Source of the DNA: Prosthecobacter sp.
GTDB taxonomy: Bacteria > Verrucomicrobiota > Verrucomicrobiia > Verrucomicrobiales > Verrucomicrobiaceae
Length of the DNA stretch: 64,000 nt
Reading direction: 5' to 3'
Assembly (NCBI GenBank): GCA_021733925.1
Contig: JAIPJY010000018.1
Coordinates: 1 to 64,000 of the forward strand
Shown here: positions 52,602 through 61,764 of the stretch, in pieces
How positions within the stretch are numbered: position 1 is the first letter of the stretch
Layout: each line of letters opens with the position of its first letter
Translations under genes and position numbers: made by a program
The notes under the pieces: generated by a model
Databases searched by the model: none
What the model was told of the DNA's origin: nothing
Seen by the model: only the letters and a program-made list of their open reading frames with translations

Positions 52602-53536
52602 CACGGCTGCTTCGGAGTGATGGGTGGGAGGCCGGCGGCATCAGCAGCCTTCGGCACAGACCGTGCGAGACGAAACCCCGTTGCGGGATACCTCTTGGCC
52701 GGGCTGGAGGAGGTGCGAACGACGGATTTCAGCTTCTCAAAACTGTGCGCCATGCAGCCTCCCCGGATGCAGCGCTGCGTGTCAAAGACGACTGCCTCGA
52801 TCCACTCCCAGGCGTTGCCGCCTTGATCATAAGTGCCGTAATAGCTCGCTGAGTTTGGATAACTCCCCACCGGCAGAGAATCCGCAAAGGAACGCGCAAC
52901 TCCCCCGACTGAGTTTGTCCGGCCGTCTTGCAGGTAGTTGGCTGAGTTAGATTCCCTGGCACCAGCCTCCCTGAGTTCAGGCTTTTCATTGCTGCGCGTT
53001 GGATAGAGCCAGTAGCCACCGGGCGGGCCGCCTGCGGTCTCCGGCTGAAAATACGCCGCCTTATACCATTCGTCTTCGGTGGGTAGCCACACTTTCGCGT
53101 CCGGTTCATGCCCGGCGAGTCCACCGTGACTGGGGATGTCATACGCGCCTTTCTCCGTATTGCCCTGGCCCGCACCGTTGTTCAGCCAGTTCGCGAACCG
53201 CATCGCCTCCATGAAGCTGACATGGACCATGGGCCGACTTTCCTTGCCTTTGATGGCCTCATAATGATACTCGCCCGGTTTGCCGATACGGTTGACCGTG
53301 GAAACCATGGCGGGATGCCAGAGCGCGTGCGGATCGCTCTTCACTGCCAGCGCATTCAAGAACTCAGCATACTGTTCCGCAGTGACCTCATGTTTCGAGA
53401 TCTGAAACTCATACGCCACCGCTCCATGGCCCGTCTTGTCCGGCTTGTTGCCCGGATCACCGACCGTGACCCACCCGATGTCGATCGCTTGTGCCTCGAC
53501 TCCGCAGACGAGAAGCCAAAGGAGACTCAGCTTCAT
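52601..53536 (-). CDS. Exported SUMF1/FGE-like protein
   Basis: The 311-residue protein has a short signal (LSLLWLLVCGVEAQA). The FGE-sulfatase fold is seen in WVTVGDPGNKPD, YEFQISKHEVTAEQYAEFLN, PMVHVSFMEAMRFANWLNNG, WLPTEDEWYKAAYFQ, YDQGGNAWEWIEAVVFDT, CIRGGCMAHSF and ATGFRLARSV. This subfamily carries the D-P-G-N-x-x-D opening common in Planctomycetota. It overlaps the β-sandwich gene by four bases and the cytochrome gene by one base. No sulfatase is nearby, so a formylglycine-generating role is doubtful. A strong Shine-Dalgarno site precedes it. Confidence 0.87.
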   Translation of the reverse strand: MKLSLLWLLVCGVEAQAIDIGWVTVGDPGNKPDKTGHGAVAYEFQISKHEVTAEQYAEFLNALAVKSDPHALWHPAMVSTVNRIGKPGEYHYEAIKGKESRPMVHVSFMEAMRFANWLNNGAGQGNTEKGAYDIPSHGGLAGHEPDAKVWLPTEDEWYKAAYFQPETAGGPPGGYWLYPTRSNEKPELREAGARESNSANYLQDGRTNSVGGVARSFADSLPVGSYPNSASYYGTYDQGGNAWEWIEAVVFDTQRCIRGGCMAHSFEKLKSVVRTSSSPAKRYPATGFRLARSVPKAADAAGLPPITPKQP

Positions 53537-54267
53537 TTCTGTTCCTCCAGCGGTTCAAAGACCACGTCGTCATACCAGCCGTTCACGACTTCCTTGCCTC
53601 CGCCGCCCACGGAGAACTGCACCGTCTCCTTTGGCGCATCGCCCGCGTTGGTCTGATAGGTCAGCACTTGTTTTCCATCAATGAAGGCCGTGATTGTCCT
53701 GTCGCGCATCTCGATGACCAGGGCGTGCCAGGCATTGAACGAGAGCGTGATCTTCTCCACCTTTGCCGCGCCGATGAACTTGCGGTTCATCTTCTTATCT
53801 TTCTTCAGCGCCTCCGCTTCCGGCGACCCTTTTGGATGCAAGTTTTCCTCGTCCCATGCTGTGATGCTGCCCTGGCGGATGTGCACACCTGCGAGATGAA
53901 AGTTCGCCTCCAGGATCGGATTCGGCCCATTGAACCCAATCGCCGCCATGCCGCCCTCCTCCATTTTGAAGCGCAGGCTCAACCGCACATCCCTGCCGCT
54001 GACCTTCCGCTGCAAGCCCGATGGATGCAGTTTCCCGAACGTCTGCCCGCGCAGCACTCCATCCTGAATCTGCCACCAGCGGTGCATGTTCTCCGCACCC
54101 GACACCACCTTCCCATCCGGCAGCCAGCCATAGGACGACCAGTTCTTGAGAAAGGCGGCTTCATCCGAAAAATCTTCCTTCCAGCGTGAGATGTCGGGCT
54201 TGTCCTCGGCGGCATGAGTCAGCGCTGATGCAACGAGGAGGGTGAGAGCTAAATGGAGCACTTTCAT
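53533..54267 (-). CDS. DUF1080-like/concanavalin-type β-sandwich protein, exported
   Basis: I chose the ATG at 54267 (MKVLHLALTLLVASALTHAA), a clean signal peptide, giving 244 residues. The mature protein is a jelly-roll: WKEDFSDEAAFLKNWSSYGW, WWQIQDGVLRGQTF, VRLSLRFKMEEGGMAAIGFN, GPNPILEANFHLAGVHIRQ, LVIEMRDRTITAFIDGKQVL and NGWYDDVVFEPLE. The pattern recalls DUF1080/3-keto-disaccharide hydrolases and LamG-like proteins; I cannot assign catalysis. It is paralogous to the 60973 product. It ends in a four-base overlap with the SUMF1-like gene. Confidence 0.75.
   Translation of the reverse strand: MKVLHLALTLLVASALTHAAEDKPDISRWKEDFSDEAAFLKNWSSYGWLPDGKVVSGAENMHRWWQIQDGVLRGQTFGKLHPSGLQRKVSGRDVRLSLRFKMEEGGMAAIGFNGPNPILEANFHLAGVHIRQGSITAWDEENLHPKGSPEAEALKKDKKMNRKFIGAAKVEKITLSFNAWHALVIEMRDRTITAFIDGKQVLTYQTNAGDAPKETVQFSVGGGGKEVVNGWYDDVVFEPLEEQK
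53544..53548 (-). promoter_or_regulatory. Ribosome binding site for the SUMF1-like gene
   Basis: GGAGG lies 7 bases before the ATG at 53536, inside the end of the upstream gene. It supports that start and re-initiation across the four-base overlap. Confidence 0.6.
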
Positions 54268-54394
54268 AAAGGGGGCTGAGTGTACGCCGACTCGCTCACT
54301 TTTCTGGCTCCAGCGCTCCAAAGCTGACAATTCAAAAGTGCGGTGAGAGTGAAGAGATGTTTAACGCCTGACCAAGTTCGTGGGGACGCTGGCT

Positions 54395-55831
54395 TCAAGC
54401 GAGAATTTCCTTCACGACATGCCCGTGCACATCGGTGAGGCGACGATCGACACCATTCGTGCGCACGGTGAGTTTTTGGTGATCGATGCCCAGCAGGTGC
54501 AGGATGGTGGCGTGCATGTCGTAGCCGGTGGTGGTGTCACGCATCGCCTGGTAGCCCCAATCGTCGCTCTCGCCGTGGGAGATGCCGGGCCGGACACCTG
54601 CGCCCCAGAGCCAGCTCACGAAACTGCCGCAGTTGTGATCGCGGCCGAGGGAGCCCTGCGAGAACGGCGTGCGGCCGAACTCGGTGGTCCAGACGACGAG
54701 GGTGTCTTCGGCGAGGCCACGTTGGCGGAGATCGCGCAGCAGGGCGGCAATGGGCTTGTCGATGCTCGCGGCCATCGGCGGGAGTTGCGTGGGGATGTTG
54801 CCGTGGTTGTCCCAGTTGTTTGTTGCGCCCTCGGGACCGCTCCAGACTTGGACAAAACGCACGCCGCGCTCGATGAGGCGCGTGGCGAGCAGGCAGCGCC
54901 TGCCGAAGTCAGCGGTGGCTTTGTCTGCGCTGTCGAGACAGTAGGCCTGGCGTGCGGATTCGGGCTCGCGCATGACGTCGAAGGCTTCCGGCGCGCTGAG
55001 TTGAAGCTTCGCGGCGAGTTGGTAGCCAGCAACGCGGGCATCAAGTCGCGTATCGCCCGGATGCTGCGTGGCGTGTGCGTGATTCATCTGGTTCAGCAAG
55101 GCGAGGCCGTCGCCATCCGCCTGGCGAGTGGCGAATGCGAACTTGTCGCTGGCAAAGAGATCAGGAATGGGTTGCGCCGCACCTGCTTTGATCACGGTGC
55201 CCTGATGCACCGCAGGCAGGAATCCTGAGGTAAAACAACCGCGCCCGTTGTAGGGCAGACCGCGAGCATCGGGCAGCACGATGAAGGTGGGCAGGTTGTC
55301 GGTGAGATTGCCCAGCGCATACGAAATCCATGCGCCCATGCAGGGAAAACCGGGCAGCAGGAAGCCGTTGTTCATCAGGTAGGCGCTCTGGCCATGCACA
55401 TTCGAGCGGCCCTGCATCGCCATGAGAAAGGCCATCTCATCCACAAGCTTCGCCTGCTCAGGAAACAAGCTGCTCGCCCAGCGTCCGCTTTGACCGTGCT
55501 GCTTGAACTCGAACGGGCTCTTCATCAGCGGCCCCTGCATGCCGGTCGCGCCTTCGATCTTCACCTTCGATCCGAGCTTCTGCCCGTGCTGCTTCGTGAG
55601 CATCGGTTTGTAATCCCAGAGGTCCATGGGGCTCGCACCGCCATTCATGAAGAGCTGGATGACGCGCTTCACTTTGGCCGGATGATGAATGCCGCCATTG
55701 AATTCCGGTCTCGGCACCGGGAAGCTGGCGGAGGCATCGCGAGCGAGCAGTTGCGACAGCGCGACTCCCGCGAAGCCGCTGCTGATGCCGGCAAGGACCT
55801 CTCGCCGTGCGTGAAGTGGAGGGGGGCTCAT
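54395..55831 (-). CDS. DUF1501 protein, exported
   Basis: I chose the ATG at 55831 (MSPPPLHARREVLAGISSGF), giving 478 residues, because it lies in a four-base overlap with the SGNH hydrolase stop and gives a twin-Arg signal (ARREVLAGI). DUF1501 blocks are VIQLFMNGGASPMDLWDYKP, FKQHGQSGRWASSLFPEQAK, ATRLIERGVRFVQVWSGPEG, VVWTTEFGRTPFSQGSLGRD and the conserved tail LTVRTNGVDRRLTDVHG. It is separated from its PSCyt1 partner (57156) by the SGNH gene. All three are transcribed in one direction with minimal gaps. Confidence 0.92.
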   Translation of the reverse strand: MSPPPLHARREVLAGISSGFAGVALSQLLARDASASFPVPRPEFNGGIHHPAKVKRVIQLFMNGGASPMDLWDYKPMLTKQHGQKLGSKVKIEGATGMQGPLMKSPFEFKQHGQSGRWASSLFPEQAKLVDEMAFLMAMQGRSNVHGQSAYLMNNGFLLPGFPCMGAWISYALGNLTDNLPTFIVLPDARGLPYNGRGCFTSGFLPAVHQGTVIKAGAAQPIPDLFASDKFAFATRQADGDGLALLNQMNHAHATQHPGDTRLDARVAGYQLAAKLQLSAPEAFDVMREPESARQAYCLDSADKATADFGRRCLLATRLIERGVRFVQVWSGPEGATNNWDNHGNIPTQLPPMAASIDKPIAALLRDLRQRGLAEDTLVVWTTEFGRTPFSQGSLGRDHNCGSFVSWLWGAGVRPGISHGESDDWGYQAMRDTTTGYDMHATILHLLGIDHQKLTVRTNGVDRRLTDVHGHVVKEILA

Positions 55832-57141
55832 TTCTTTCTTCCCCCCAACGCGGACATGACCCGCTTGCCGAGTTCCTGGCTGAGCATCTGGTAGGCCGCT
55901 CCTTGCCAGTGATAATTGTCTCCGGCCGCCAGTTCGAGTCGTGAAGCCAGGAGGGAATAGCCGTCGATCATATCGATGCCTTCCTCTTTCATCACCTGAC
56001 TGGAGAGTTTGTTGAGCCGGATGACGACATCGTTCTTGTCTCCCAGGCTGGTGACCGGTTGGTCCGGTGCAGGCCGGGCGGCGGTGTGGGGAGTGGTGAG
56101 GAGGTAATAGATCTTTGCCTGGGTTGCGCCCTGCTTGAAGCAGCGCGTCAGCTTGCGCATTCGCTCCAGAACGACGTCGTCGGAGACCTTGTCGGGAGTC
56201 CAACCCAGCGAGTGGAGACCGTTGTTGAAGATGACCACGTCAAACTTGTAACGCCCGGCCATCTCAGTGAGGGCCTCCACGGGCACGTCACCGCCGACGA
56301 AGTGGACGCAGTGGAATACATAAATCTTTTGCTGCAACATCTCCGGGATGAAGCTGCCGCTGTAGCCCATCGAGATGGAGTCGCCGTAAATAAGAACCTT
56401 CGGCCAGTCGGGGTTGTCCATTTTGGGGACGTCGAGCGCCCAGCCTTTGCCCGCGACCGCACCGCGTGGGAATTCGGGCTTGGACTCCCGCTTCGAGACA
56501 TAGTTGAAGGAAGAGCCGAACACTTTCACGCCGTGAATCGTCACGGGCATGGTTTTCGCCTTCGGGTTCGCGTTGCGGCCTATCCACATCGGTTCGGCGT
56601 TCGGGATGAGGTTCATGAAGCACGTCTTGCAGGGAATGTCGTCGATGTAGAACGTCGCCAGCCCCTGGCGGACCGCCATGGTGAGGGTGTAGGGCGTGTT
56701 GATCTGTGGCTCCTTCCGTCCGTTCAGGGAGCCGCCGGTCATCAAGATGCCGTTCACCACGGAGTTGACCTGTCGCGCGTAATAGGGGTTGTCGCGGTAG
56801 TTGAAGAAGAAGGAAAAGCCGTCGTCCTGCTCGCTCTGCTTTCGCATCGCGGTGAAGACCGCATCCTGCACCAGCGCATCGAGTGAAAGTGTGACCTGAA
56901 CGGTGAAATTCGCCTGATCAGGAAAGGCCTCCGCAGGTACGGCGAACGCAGCGCCGTCCCGCAGCTTGACCGCGCCGTTCACCCTCTCGACGGGTCCCGC
57001 TAGCAGCGCGGACGGAATGTCATTTCGCGACAAATCCCAAAGTGCAGAATCATCGGCAACGGCGGAGGTGCTGAGGGATGCTATGGCGCAGGCTGCCATA
57101 GCCAAACGCAGGAAGGGAAGGGGGGAGAGGGTGGGATTCAT
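55828..57141 (-). CDS. Exported β-sandwich plus SGNH/GDSL hydrolase
   Basis: The 437-residue protein starts at the ATG at 57141; a TTG at 57159 overlaps the upstream gene. It has a signal peptide (to about 30). An N-terminal concanavalin/LamG-like domain (about 35-205; FPDQANFTVQVTLSLDALVQ, MWIGRNANPKAK) precedes an SGNH hydrolase domain from about 245. That domain has the nucleophile Ser255 in LIYGDSISMG, VVIFNNGLHSLGW at the block III position (Asn) and DNYHWQGAAYQML with the C-terminal Asp/His. SGNH enzymes remove acyl groups from esters such as acetylated sugars. Lying between PSCyt1 and DUF1501 genes, it may deacetylate the polymer that the pair processes. Confidence 0.85.
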   Translation of the reverse strand: MNPTLSPLPFLRLAMAACAIASLSTSAVADDSALWDLSRNDIPSALLAGPVERVNGAVKLRDGAAFAVPAEAFPDQANFTVQVTLSLDALVQDAVFTAMRKQSEQDDGFSFFFNYRDNPYYARQVNSVVNGILMTGGSLNGRKEPQINTPYTLTMAVRQGLATFYIDDIPCKTCFMNLIPNAEPMWIGRNANPKAKTMPVTIHGVKVFGSSFNYVSKRESKPEFPRGAVAGKGWALDVPKMDNPDWPKVLIYGDSISMGYSGSFIPEMLQQKIYVFHCVHFVGGDVPVEALTEMAGRYKFDVVIFNNGLHSLGWTPDKVSDDVVLERMRKLTRCFKQGATQAKIYYLLTTPHTAARPAPDQPVTSLGDKNDVVIRLNKLSSQVMKEEGIDMIDGYSLLASRLELAAGDNYHWQGAAYQMLSQELGKRVMSALGGRKK

Positions 57142-57155
57142 GGGATTTGGGGGAT

Positions 57156-60083
57156 TCAATTCACAAACAGGAACTCGTTGCTGTTGATGAGCACGCGGCA
57201 GAGCGCCGCGAGGCCGTTCTTCTGCACATACGCAGTGAAGTCGCGGAGTTCATCCGCCGTCGGATCGCGCAGCAGGATGCGGCGCACGGCATCGGCGGGT
57301 GCGGTGAATTGTTTCCCAAGCTCGCTGCTGAAGTGCAGAACGAAGCTGTTGTTGTAGAGTGCGAGGGACTGCAGCGAGGACGCGGAGAAGCTGCGGCTCG
57401 GGGCGAGCAGTCCGAGGTCGGGAAAGTCGAGCGTGTCCATGAAAGGGTCGGGCACGCCGCGCCACACGAAACGGTAGATGCTGCGGCGATGCTTTGGCAG
57501 CGCGGACCAGTCATAGGTAGCATAGTCGAGCGTGGGCGTGAGCTGCACGGCCGGGCCGGTGATGAACTGCCGCTCGCTGGGGCCACCGACGGTGAGATCG
57601 AGCCTGTCCGCTGCAGCGAGGACGAAGTCACGGTAGCTGTCGGCGTCGAGGCGCAGGCGGTTCATGCGCCAGAGCAGGCGGTTGTCGCCGTCGAGCTTCG
57701 CCGCATCATCTCGGTGCTCGCTGCTCTGGCGATACGCGGTGCTGGTGACGATGAGGCGATGCAGATGCTTCAATGAGCCGCCGCTGTCGCGAAGTTCGCA
57801 CGCGAGCCAGTCGAGCAGTTCGGGATGCGACGGCACGCCACCCATGCGCCCGAAATCGCTCGGCGTATCGCAGATGCCGCGACCGAAATGATCATGCCAT
57901 ACGCGGTTCGCGATACTGCGCCAGGTGAGCGGGTTCTTTTCATCGGCGATCCAATTCGCGAGCGCGGCACGACGCTCGGATTCATTTCCGGCGTGAGCCT
58001 TGGTGAAGCGCGCGGGCAACGCCGTCACCGCACTCAGCGCACCGCTTTCGGCGTCACCCGTGGGCTTGTCGAATTCGCCACGCTTCAACTTGTGCACGAC
58101 CTTCGGTTTGGCCAACGTGGTCGGCGTGCCTTTGCTGACGGCGAGCAGCACATCCGCCTTGCTGCCTGCAGCATAGACAAGCGCTGGCGCGGGCAGCTTT
58201 TGCATTTCATCAGCAGCACGAAGGCGCAGGGCATGGGCTGCGAGCGCGAGCCGTTGCGGCTCGCTGCGCTTGTCGGCAGGAATGGCGAGTGCTGCGGAAG
58301 CGAGCGCAGGCATCGCGGAAGCACGCGCTGCCGGTTCATCGGTTGCCGAGAGCTTGAAGCGGCCCACGAGATGTGCCTGCGGGGCGAGCTGCTTCAGCGA
58401 GATGGTGAGCTTTGCGCCTGCCTTCAAAGTCAGCGGGGCAGCCAGCTCGAACACCGCGTGATGCGACTGGCCCACAGCCGGATGAATGCCCCAGCCCGTG
58501 GCGGGATTGCCATCAATCGCTGCGGGTGCCGCGTAGCTTGCTTGATTGAAGTCTGCGGTCGCGCGCGAAAATTTCAGCTTCACCGGCGACGCTGCTCCGG
58601 CCTCGAAGACCTGCACCTCAAACTCACTCACCGTGAGATTGCCGTTGTCCTGCCTGCCCGGACCGTCTTTTGGCAATGACTTGTCCGCAATAACATCGAG
58701 CCGCAGCGCGGTGATGCTCGCAAGCGGTGCTGAGGCCGTGATGACATACGTGTCTTTCTCCGGCTTTGCGCCGCTGGAAATGATGACCTCGCCGCTGCGC
58801 GAAAGAGTCGCGCCCTCGGTGCTGATGAAGCTCTCGTATCCCAGCGTCGTCCATTTCACAGCAGCCCCCTGATGCTTCTCCCAATCGGCGACGAGCGCCT
58901 CATTTTCCGCTGTGAGCAGAACGGCCTTGTCCTGTGCCTCGGCCGCCGTGAGCAGCGACTGCCAGCGCTTCCGCTGCTGCGCGACGTTAGTGTCTTCATC
59001 AAATGGAATGTCGCCCTCGATGATGCCTGCGAAGACCGCTTGCAGCGCGTAATAGTCGTCCTGCGTGATGGGATCAAACTTATGGGCGTGGCAGCGCGCG
59101 CAGTTCGCCGTGGTGCTGGTGAAGGCCGCCATCGTCTGCGTCACCAAATCATCACGGTCGAGGTAGTCGAAGTTCATCGGTGCCGTCTGATAGGCACTGT
59201 GGTCAAACACACCCGCGCCGAGAAATCCGAGCGCGGCGATGAGACGCGGCTCTTCGGGAAACAGGCGGTCGGCGGCGAGTTGCTCACGCACGAACCGCGA
59301 CCACGGCTTGTCGTTGTTCAACGATTCGATGACATAGTCGCGATACCGCCACGCATGATCCCGAGGCAGATCGTGGCCACACCCGTGCGTCTCCGCGAAG
59401 TGGATCGTATCCAGCCAGTGCCGCGCCCAGCGCTCGCCATGGCGCGGGGATGCGAGCAGCCGATCCACCAGATGCTCGTAAGCCTTAGGATCGATGTCCT
59501 TTTCAAACGCCTCCACCTCGGCGAGTGACGGCGGCAAGCCGTGCAGATCGTAGAACACCCGGCGAATGAGCGTGCGGCGGTCCGCCTCGGGTGATGGAGT
59601 GAGTTTTCGCTCCGCGAGCCGCGCCCGGATGAAGCGATCGACAGGATGCGCCACGTCAGCGACGTCCGGCAGCTTCGGTTTCACCAGGGGTTTCAGCGAC
59701 CACCAGTCGGTGGCATTCGGTCGCGTCTTCACAAGCACGCGCGGATCGGGCGCACCTTGCTTCACCCAAGCTTCCAGCAGTGCGATCTCCGCCGACGGCA
59801 GCTTTTCCTTCGGCGGCATCTGATGATCATCATCCGACCAGCGCACCATCTTGATGAGCAGGCTCTCCTCCGGCTTTCCCACGACGATGGCCGGCCCCGA
59901 GTCACCACCCTCCTCCCAGCCTGATCTCGAATCGAGCGTCAGACCGGCCTTCATTTTCTTCTCGTGCGAATGACATTCGTAGCAGCGCTGCTTCAGCAGG
60001 GGCTCGATTTTGGAAGTGAAGAACTCATCCGCGTGCGCCAACGATGCCGCGAAGATGATCACAACGATGAGAGTCCGTTTCAT
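57156..60083 (-). CDS. Large PSCyt1-DUF1549-DUF1553 protein
   Basis: The 975-residue exported protein has a signal peptide (to about 18). The PSCyt1 domain has CYECH (34-38) and the DHQMPPKEKLP ligand loop. DUF1549 (RVFYDLHGLPPSLAEVEAFE, HGERWARHWLDTIHFAETHG) carries a second heme motif (CARCHAHKFDP). A β-sandwich insert (about 410-570; NLTVSEFEVQVFEAGAASPV, HHAVFELAAPLTLKAGAKLT) and DUF1553 (SIANRVWHDHFGRGICDTPS, LQSLALYNNSFVLHF) follow. The insert resembles that of the 47114 product and may bind carbohydrate. It overlaps the IclR regulator upstream by four bases, tying expression of the module to that regulator. Confidence 0.93.
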   Translation of the reverse strand: MKRTLIVVIIFAASLAHADEFFTSKIEPLLKQRCYECHSHEKKMKAGLTLDSRSGWEEGGDSGPAIVVGKPEESLLIKMVRWSDDDHQMPPKEKLPSAEIALLEAWVKQGAPDPRVLVKTRPNATDWWSLKPLVKPKLPDVADVAHPVDRFIRARLAERKLTPSPEADRRTLIRRVFYDLHGLPPSLAEVEAFEKDIDPKAYEHLVDRLLASPRHGERWARHWLDTIHFAETHGCGHDLPRDHAWRYRDYVIESLNNDKPWSRFVREQLAADRLFPEEPRLIAALGFLGAGVFDHSAYQTAPMNFDYLDRDDLVTQTMAAFTSTTANCARCHAHKFDPITQDDYYALQAVFAGIIEGDIPFDEDTNVAQQRKRWQSLLTAAEAQDKAVLLTAENEALVADWEKHQGAAVKWTTLGYESFISTEGATLSRSGEVIISSGAKPEKDTYVITASAPLASITALRLDVIADKSLPKDGPGRQDNGNLTVSEFEVQVFEAGAASPVKLKFSRATADFNQASYAAPAAIDGNPATGWGIHPAVGQSHHAVFELAAPLTLKAGAKLTISLKQLAPQAHLVGRFKLSATDEPAARASAMPALASAALAIPADKRSEPQRLALAAHALRLRAADEMQKLPAPALVYAAGSKADVLLAVSKGTPTTLAKPKVVHKLKRGEFDKPTGDAESGALSAVTALPARFTKAHAGNESERRAALANWIADEKNPLTWRSIANRVWHDHFGRGICDTPSDFGRMGGVPSHPELLDWLACELRDSGGSLKHLHRLIVTSTAYRQSSEHRDDAAKLDGDNRLLWRMNRLRLDADSYRDFVLAAADRLDLTVGGPSERQFITGPAVQLTPTLDYATYDWSALPKHRRSIYRFVWRGVPDPFMDTLDFPDLGLLAPSRSFSASSLQSLALYNNSFVLHFSSELGKQFTAPADAVRRILLRDPTADELRDFTAYVQKNGLAALCRVLINSNEFLFVN

Positions 60084-60868
60084 GCGCGCAGCCTCCTTTC
60101 GATCTCGCCCGCCGCTTTCATCACCTCGGCCGCCACTGATGCGAAGGTGCTCTTCGGCATCCGCCCGGCGATGCCTGATACCCAGAGCGTCGCCACGAGC
60201 ACATTGAGCCGGTCCCGAATGGGAGCCGCCACGCAGTGAATGCCCTCATCCGCTTCGCCCCAGTCGGTCGCGTAGCCTTGTTTCATCACGCGCTCACAAT
60301 CCGCCCGCAGCGCCGCCTTGTCCGTGATCGTGCGATCTGTGAACCGCTCCAGCTTGATCCGGGTGATCGTGCGCTCCCGCTCCTTCGGATGGCGGAAAGC
60401 CAGCAGCACCTTCCCCGGGGCATTGTTGTGCAGTGGGAAGCGCAAGCCGATGTTTACGCCGATGCGCACCGCCTGCGTGCTCTCGATCTTCTCGATGATG
60501 ACACCCTCGTCCCCAATCGGAATGCCGATCTGCACCGTCTCGCCCACCGCATCCCGCAACGCCCGCATCGCGTCCAGCGAGCCCCCCACCAGGCTTACAT
60601 CCGCCACCTGCGGCTGCCCCAGTCGCAGCAGCTTCCCGGTCAGCCGGAAGCGCATTGTCGAATCATCCCGCACCACATACTCCCGTGCGATGAGCGTCTG
60701 AATCAGGCGCGAAGTGGAGTTTTTCGGCCCGCCGATGACCGTGCTGATCTCCGTCAGCGTCATGCCCGCAGGTTGTGCATCCAGCGCCTCCAGGACCGCC
60801 AGCCCGCGATCCAGCGCCGGCGCTTCGACAGCCGCTTCAGGCAATGATTTGGAATGGTTCTGTGCCAT
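60080..60868 (-). CDS. IclR-family transcriptional regulator
   Basis: I chose the ATG at 60868 (MAQNHSKSLPEAAVEAP), giving 262 residues. The winged HTH spans about 18-80 (LDRGLAVLEALDAQPAGMTL, TEISTVIGGPKNSTSRLIQT). The effector domain spans about 95-255 (VQIGIPIGDEGVIIEKIEST, LHNNAPGKVLLAF, ADEGIHCVAAPIRDRLNVLV). IclR proteins bind small aromatic or sugar-acid effectors and usually repress catabolic genes. Co-translation with the PSCyt1 gene downstream (four-base overlap) suggests it controls this operon. Palindromic sequences lie at and just before its own start, consistent with autoregulation. Confidence 0.92.
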   Translation of the reverse strand: MAQNHSKSLPEAAVEAPALDRGLAVLEALDAQPAGMTLTEISTVIGGPKNSTSRLIQTLIAREYVVRDDSTMRFRLTGKLLRLGQPQVADVSLVGGSLDAMRALRDAVGETVQIGIPIGDEGVIIEKIESTQAVRIGVNIGLRFPLHNNAPGKVLLAFRHPKERERTITRIKLERFTDRTITDKAALRADCERVMKQGYATDWGEADEGIHCVAAPIRDRLNVLVATLWVSGIAGRMPKSTFASVAAEVMKAAGEIERRLRA

Positions 60869-60884
60869 ATATGGAACGTGTTCC
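60865..60884. promoter_or_regulatory. Candidate IclR operator at the start of the IclR gene
   Basis: CCATATATGG (60865-60874) is a perfect 10-base palindrome overlapping the IclR start codon. It is joined to GGAAC-GT-GTTCC (873-877/880-884, prefix 60), a 5-base-arm inverted repeat. IclR-type sites are commonly short A/T-centred palindromes with GGAA/TTCC edges. Binding here would block the regulator and the genes downstream. Confidence 0.45.
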
Positions 60885-60972
60885 GAATGCTTCACGCTGG
60901 ATATACCCGCGACTGCGGGTTTTCTTGCAAAAGGTCCCGCCAATCATCGAGGATGTCCGTGAATTCCGCGCA

Positions 60973-61764
60973 TTACTTTCCCTCCAGCGGTTCAATGCTC
61001 ACATCGTCATACCAAGTTGCCAGCACCGTTTTGCCATTGCCGCCGACACCGAAGCCGATGCTCGTCTTCGGCGCATCGCCGCAGAGCGTGGTGTAACTCA
61101 GCACCGGCTTTGCGTCGATGAGGACACGCAACTCTTTGCCCCGCACTTCGACAGCGAGGTCGTGCCAAGCCTCTGGCGCAAGGCTGATCTGCTCCTTCTT
61201 CGCGTAGTAGAACTTGCGGTTCCACTCACCCTTCTTCTTCAACTCCGCCGCCTCCGGCGAATCCTTGGGATGCAAAACATCATTGTCCGCCGCCACGATG
61301 TTGTCCGTACGGATGTGCAGGCTCACGACATTGAAGACCTTTTCCAAAATCGGATTCGGCCCGCGAATGCCGATGGCGGCCATGCCTCCGGCAGGAATCT
61401 TGAAGCGGCAGCTCAAGCGCACGTCCTGACCGACCACGTCGCGCGAGATGCCAGAACCATGCTTCTCCTCCGGGAAATTCTGCCCGCGCAAGGCTCCGTC
61501 CACGATCTGCCACCACTCAGGCCGCGAATCCTTCGCGCCAACCGGTTTGCCGAGCGGATTCTTCGCATCAATGCCAGCCGCAAGGAACCCGTAGCTCGAC
61601 CAGTGTTTCGCCAGCGTGGTGACATCGGAAAAATCATCGGTCCACGAGGCTGTCTTGGGCAAATCCTCAGCACGGACTGCGAACGGTGAAGCGAGCAGAC
61701 AGGCAGTAAGAGCCGCGCGGAGTACGACATTCCGCCGAACTGAATCAAAAGGATTGTCGTTCAT
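60973..61764 (-). CDS. DUF1080-like/concanavalin-type β-sandwich protein, exported (paralogue)
   Basis: I chose the ATG at 61764 (MNDNPFDSVRRNVVLRAALT), giving 263 residues with a signal peptide ending near AVRAED. The mature part parallels the 53533 product throughout: WTDDFSDVTTLAKHWSSYGF, WWQIVDGALRGQNF, VRLSCRFKIPAGGMAAIGIR, GPNPILEKVFNVVSLHIRT, LRVLIDAKPVLSYTTLCGDA and TWYDDVSIEPLEGK. A DUF1080-type role on glycosides is possible but not shown. It is 104 bases upstream of the IclR gene and divergent from the second Gfo/Idh/MocA gene across 174 bases. Confidence 0.75.
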   Translation of the reverse strand: MNDNPFDSVRRNVVLRAALTACLLASPFAVRAEDLPKTASWTDDFSDVTTLAKHWSSYGFLAAGIDAKNPLGKPVGAKDSRPEWWQIVDGALRGQNFPEEKHGSGISRDVVGQDVRLSCRFKIPAGGMAAIGIRGPNPILEKVFNVVSLHIRTDNIVAADNDVLHPKDSPEAAELKKKGEWNRKFYYAKKEQISLAPEAWHDLAVEVRGKELRVLIDAKPVLSYTTLCGDAPKTSIGFGVGGNGKTVLATWYDDVSIEPLEGK

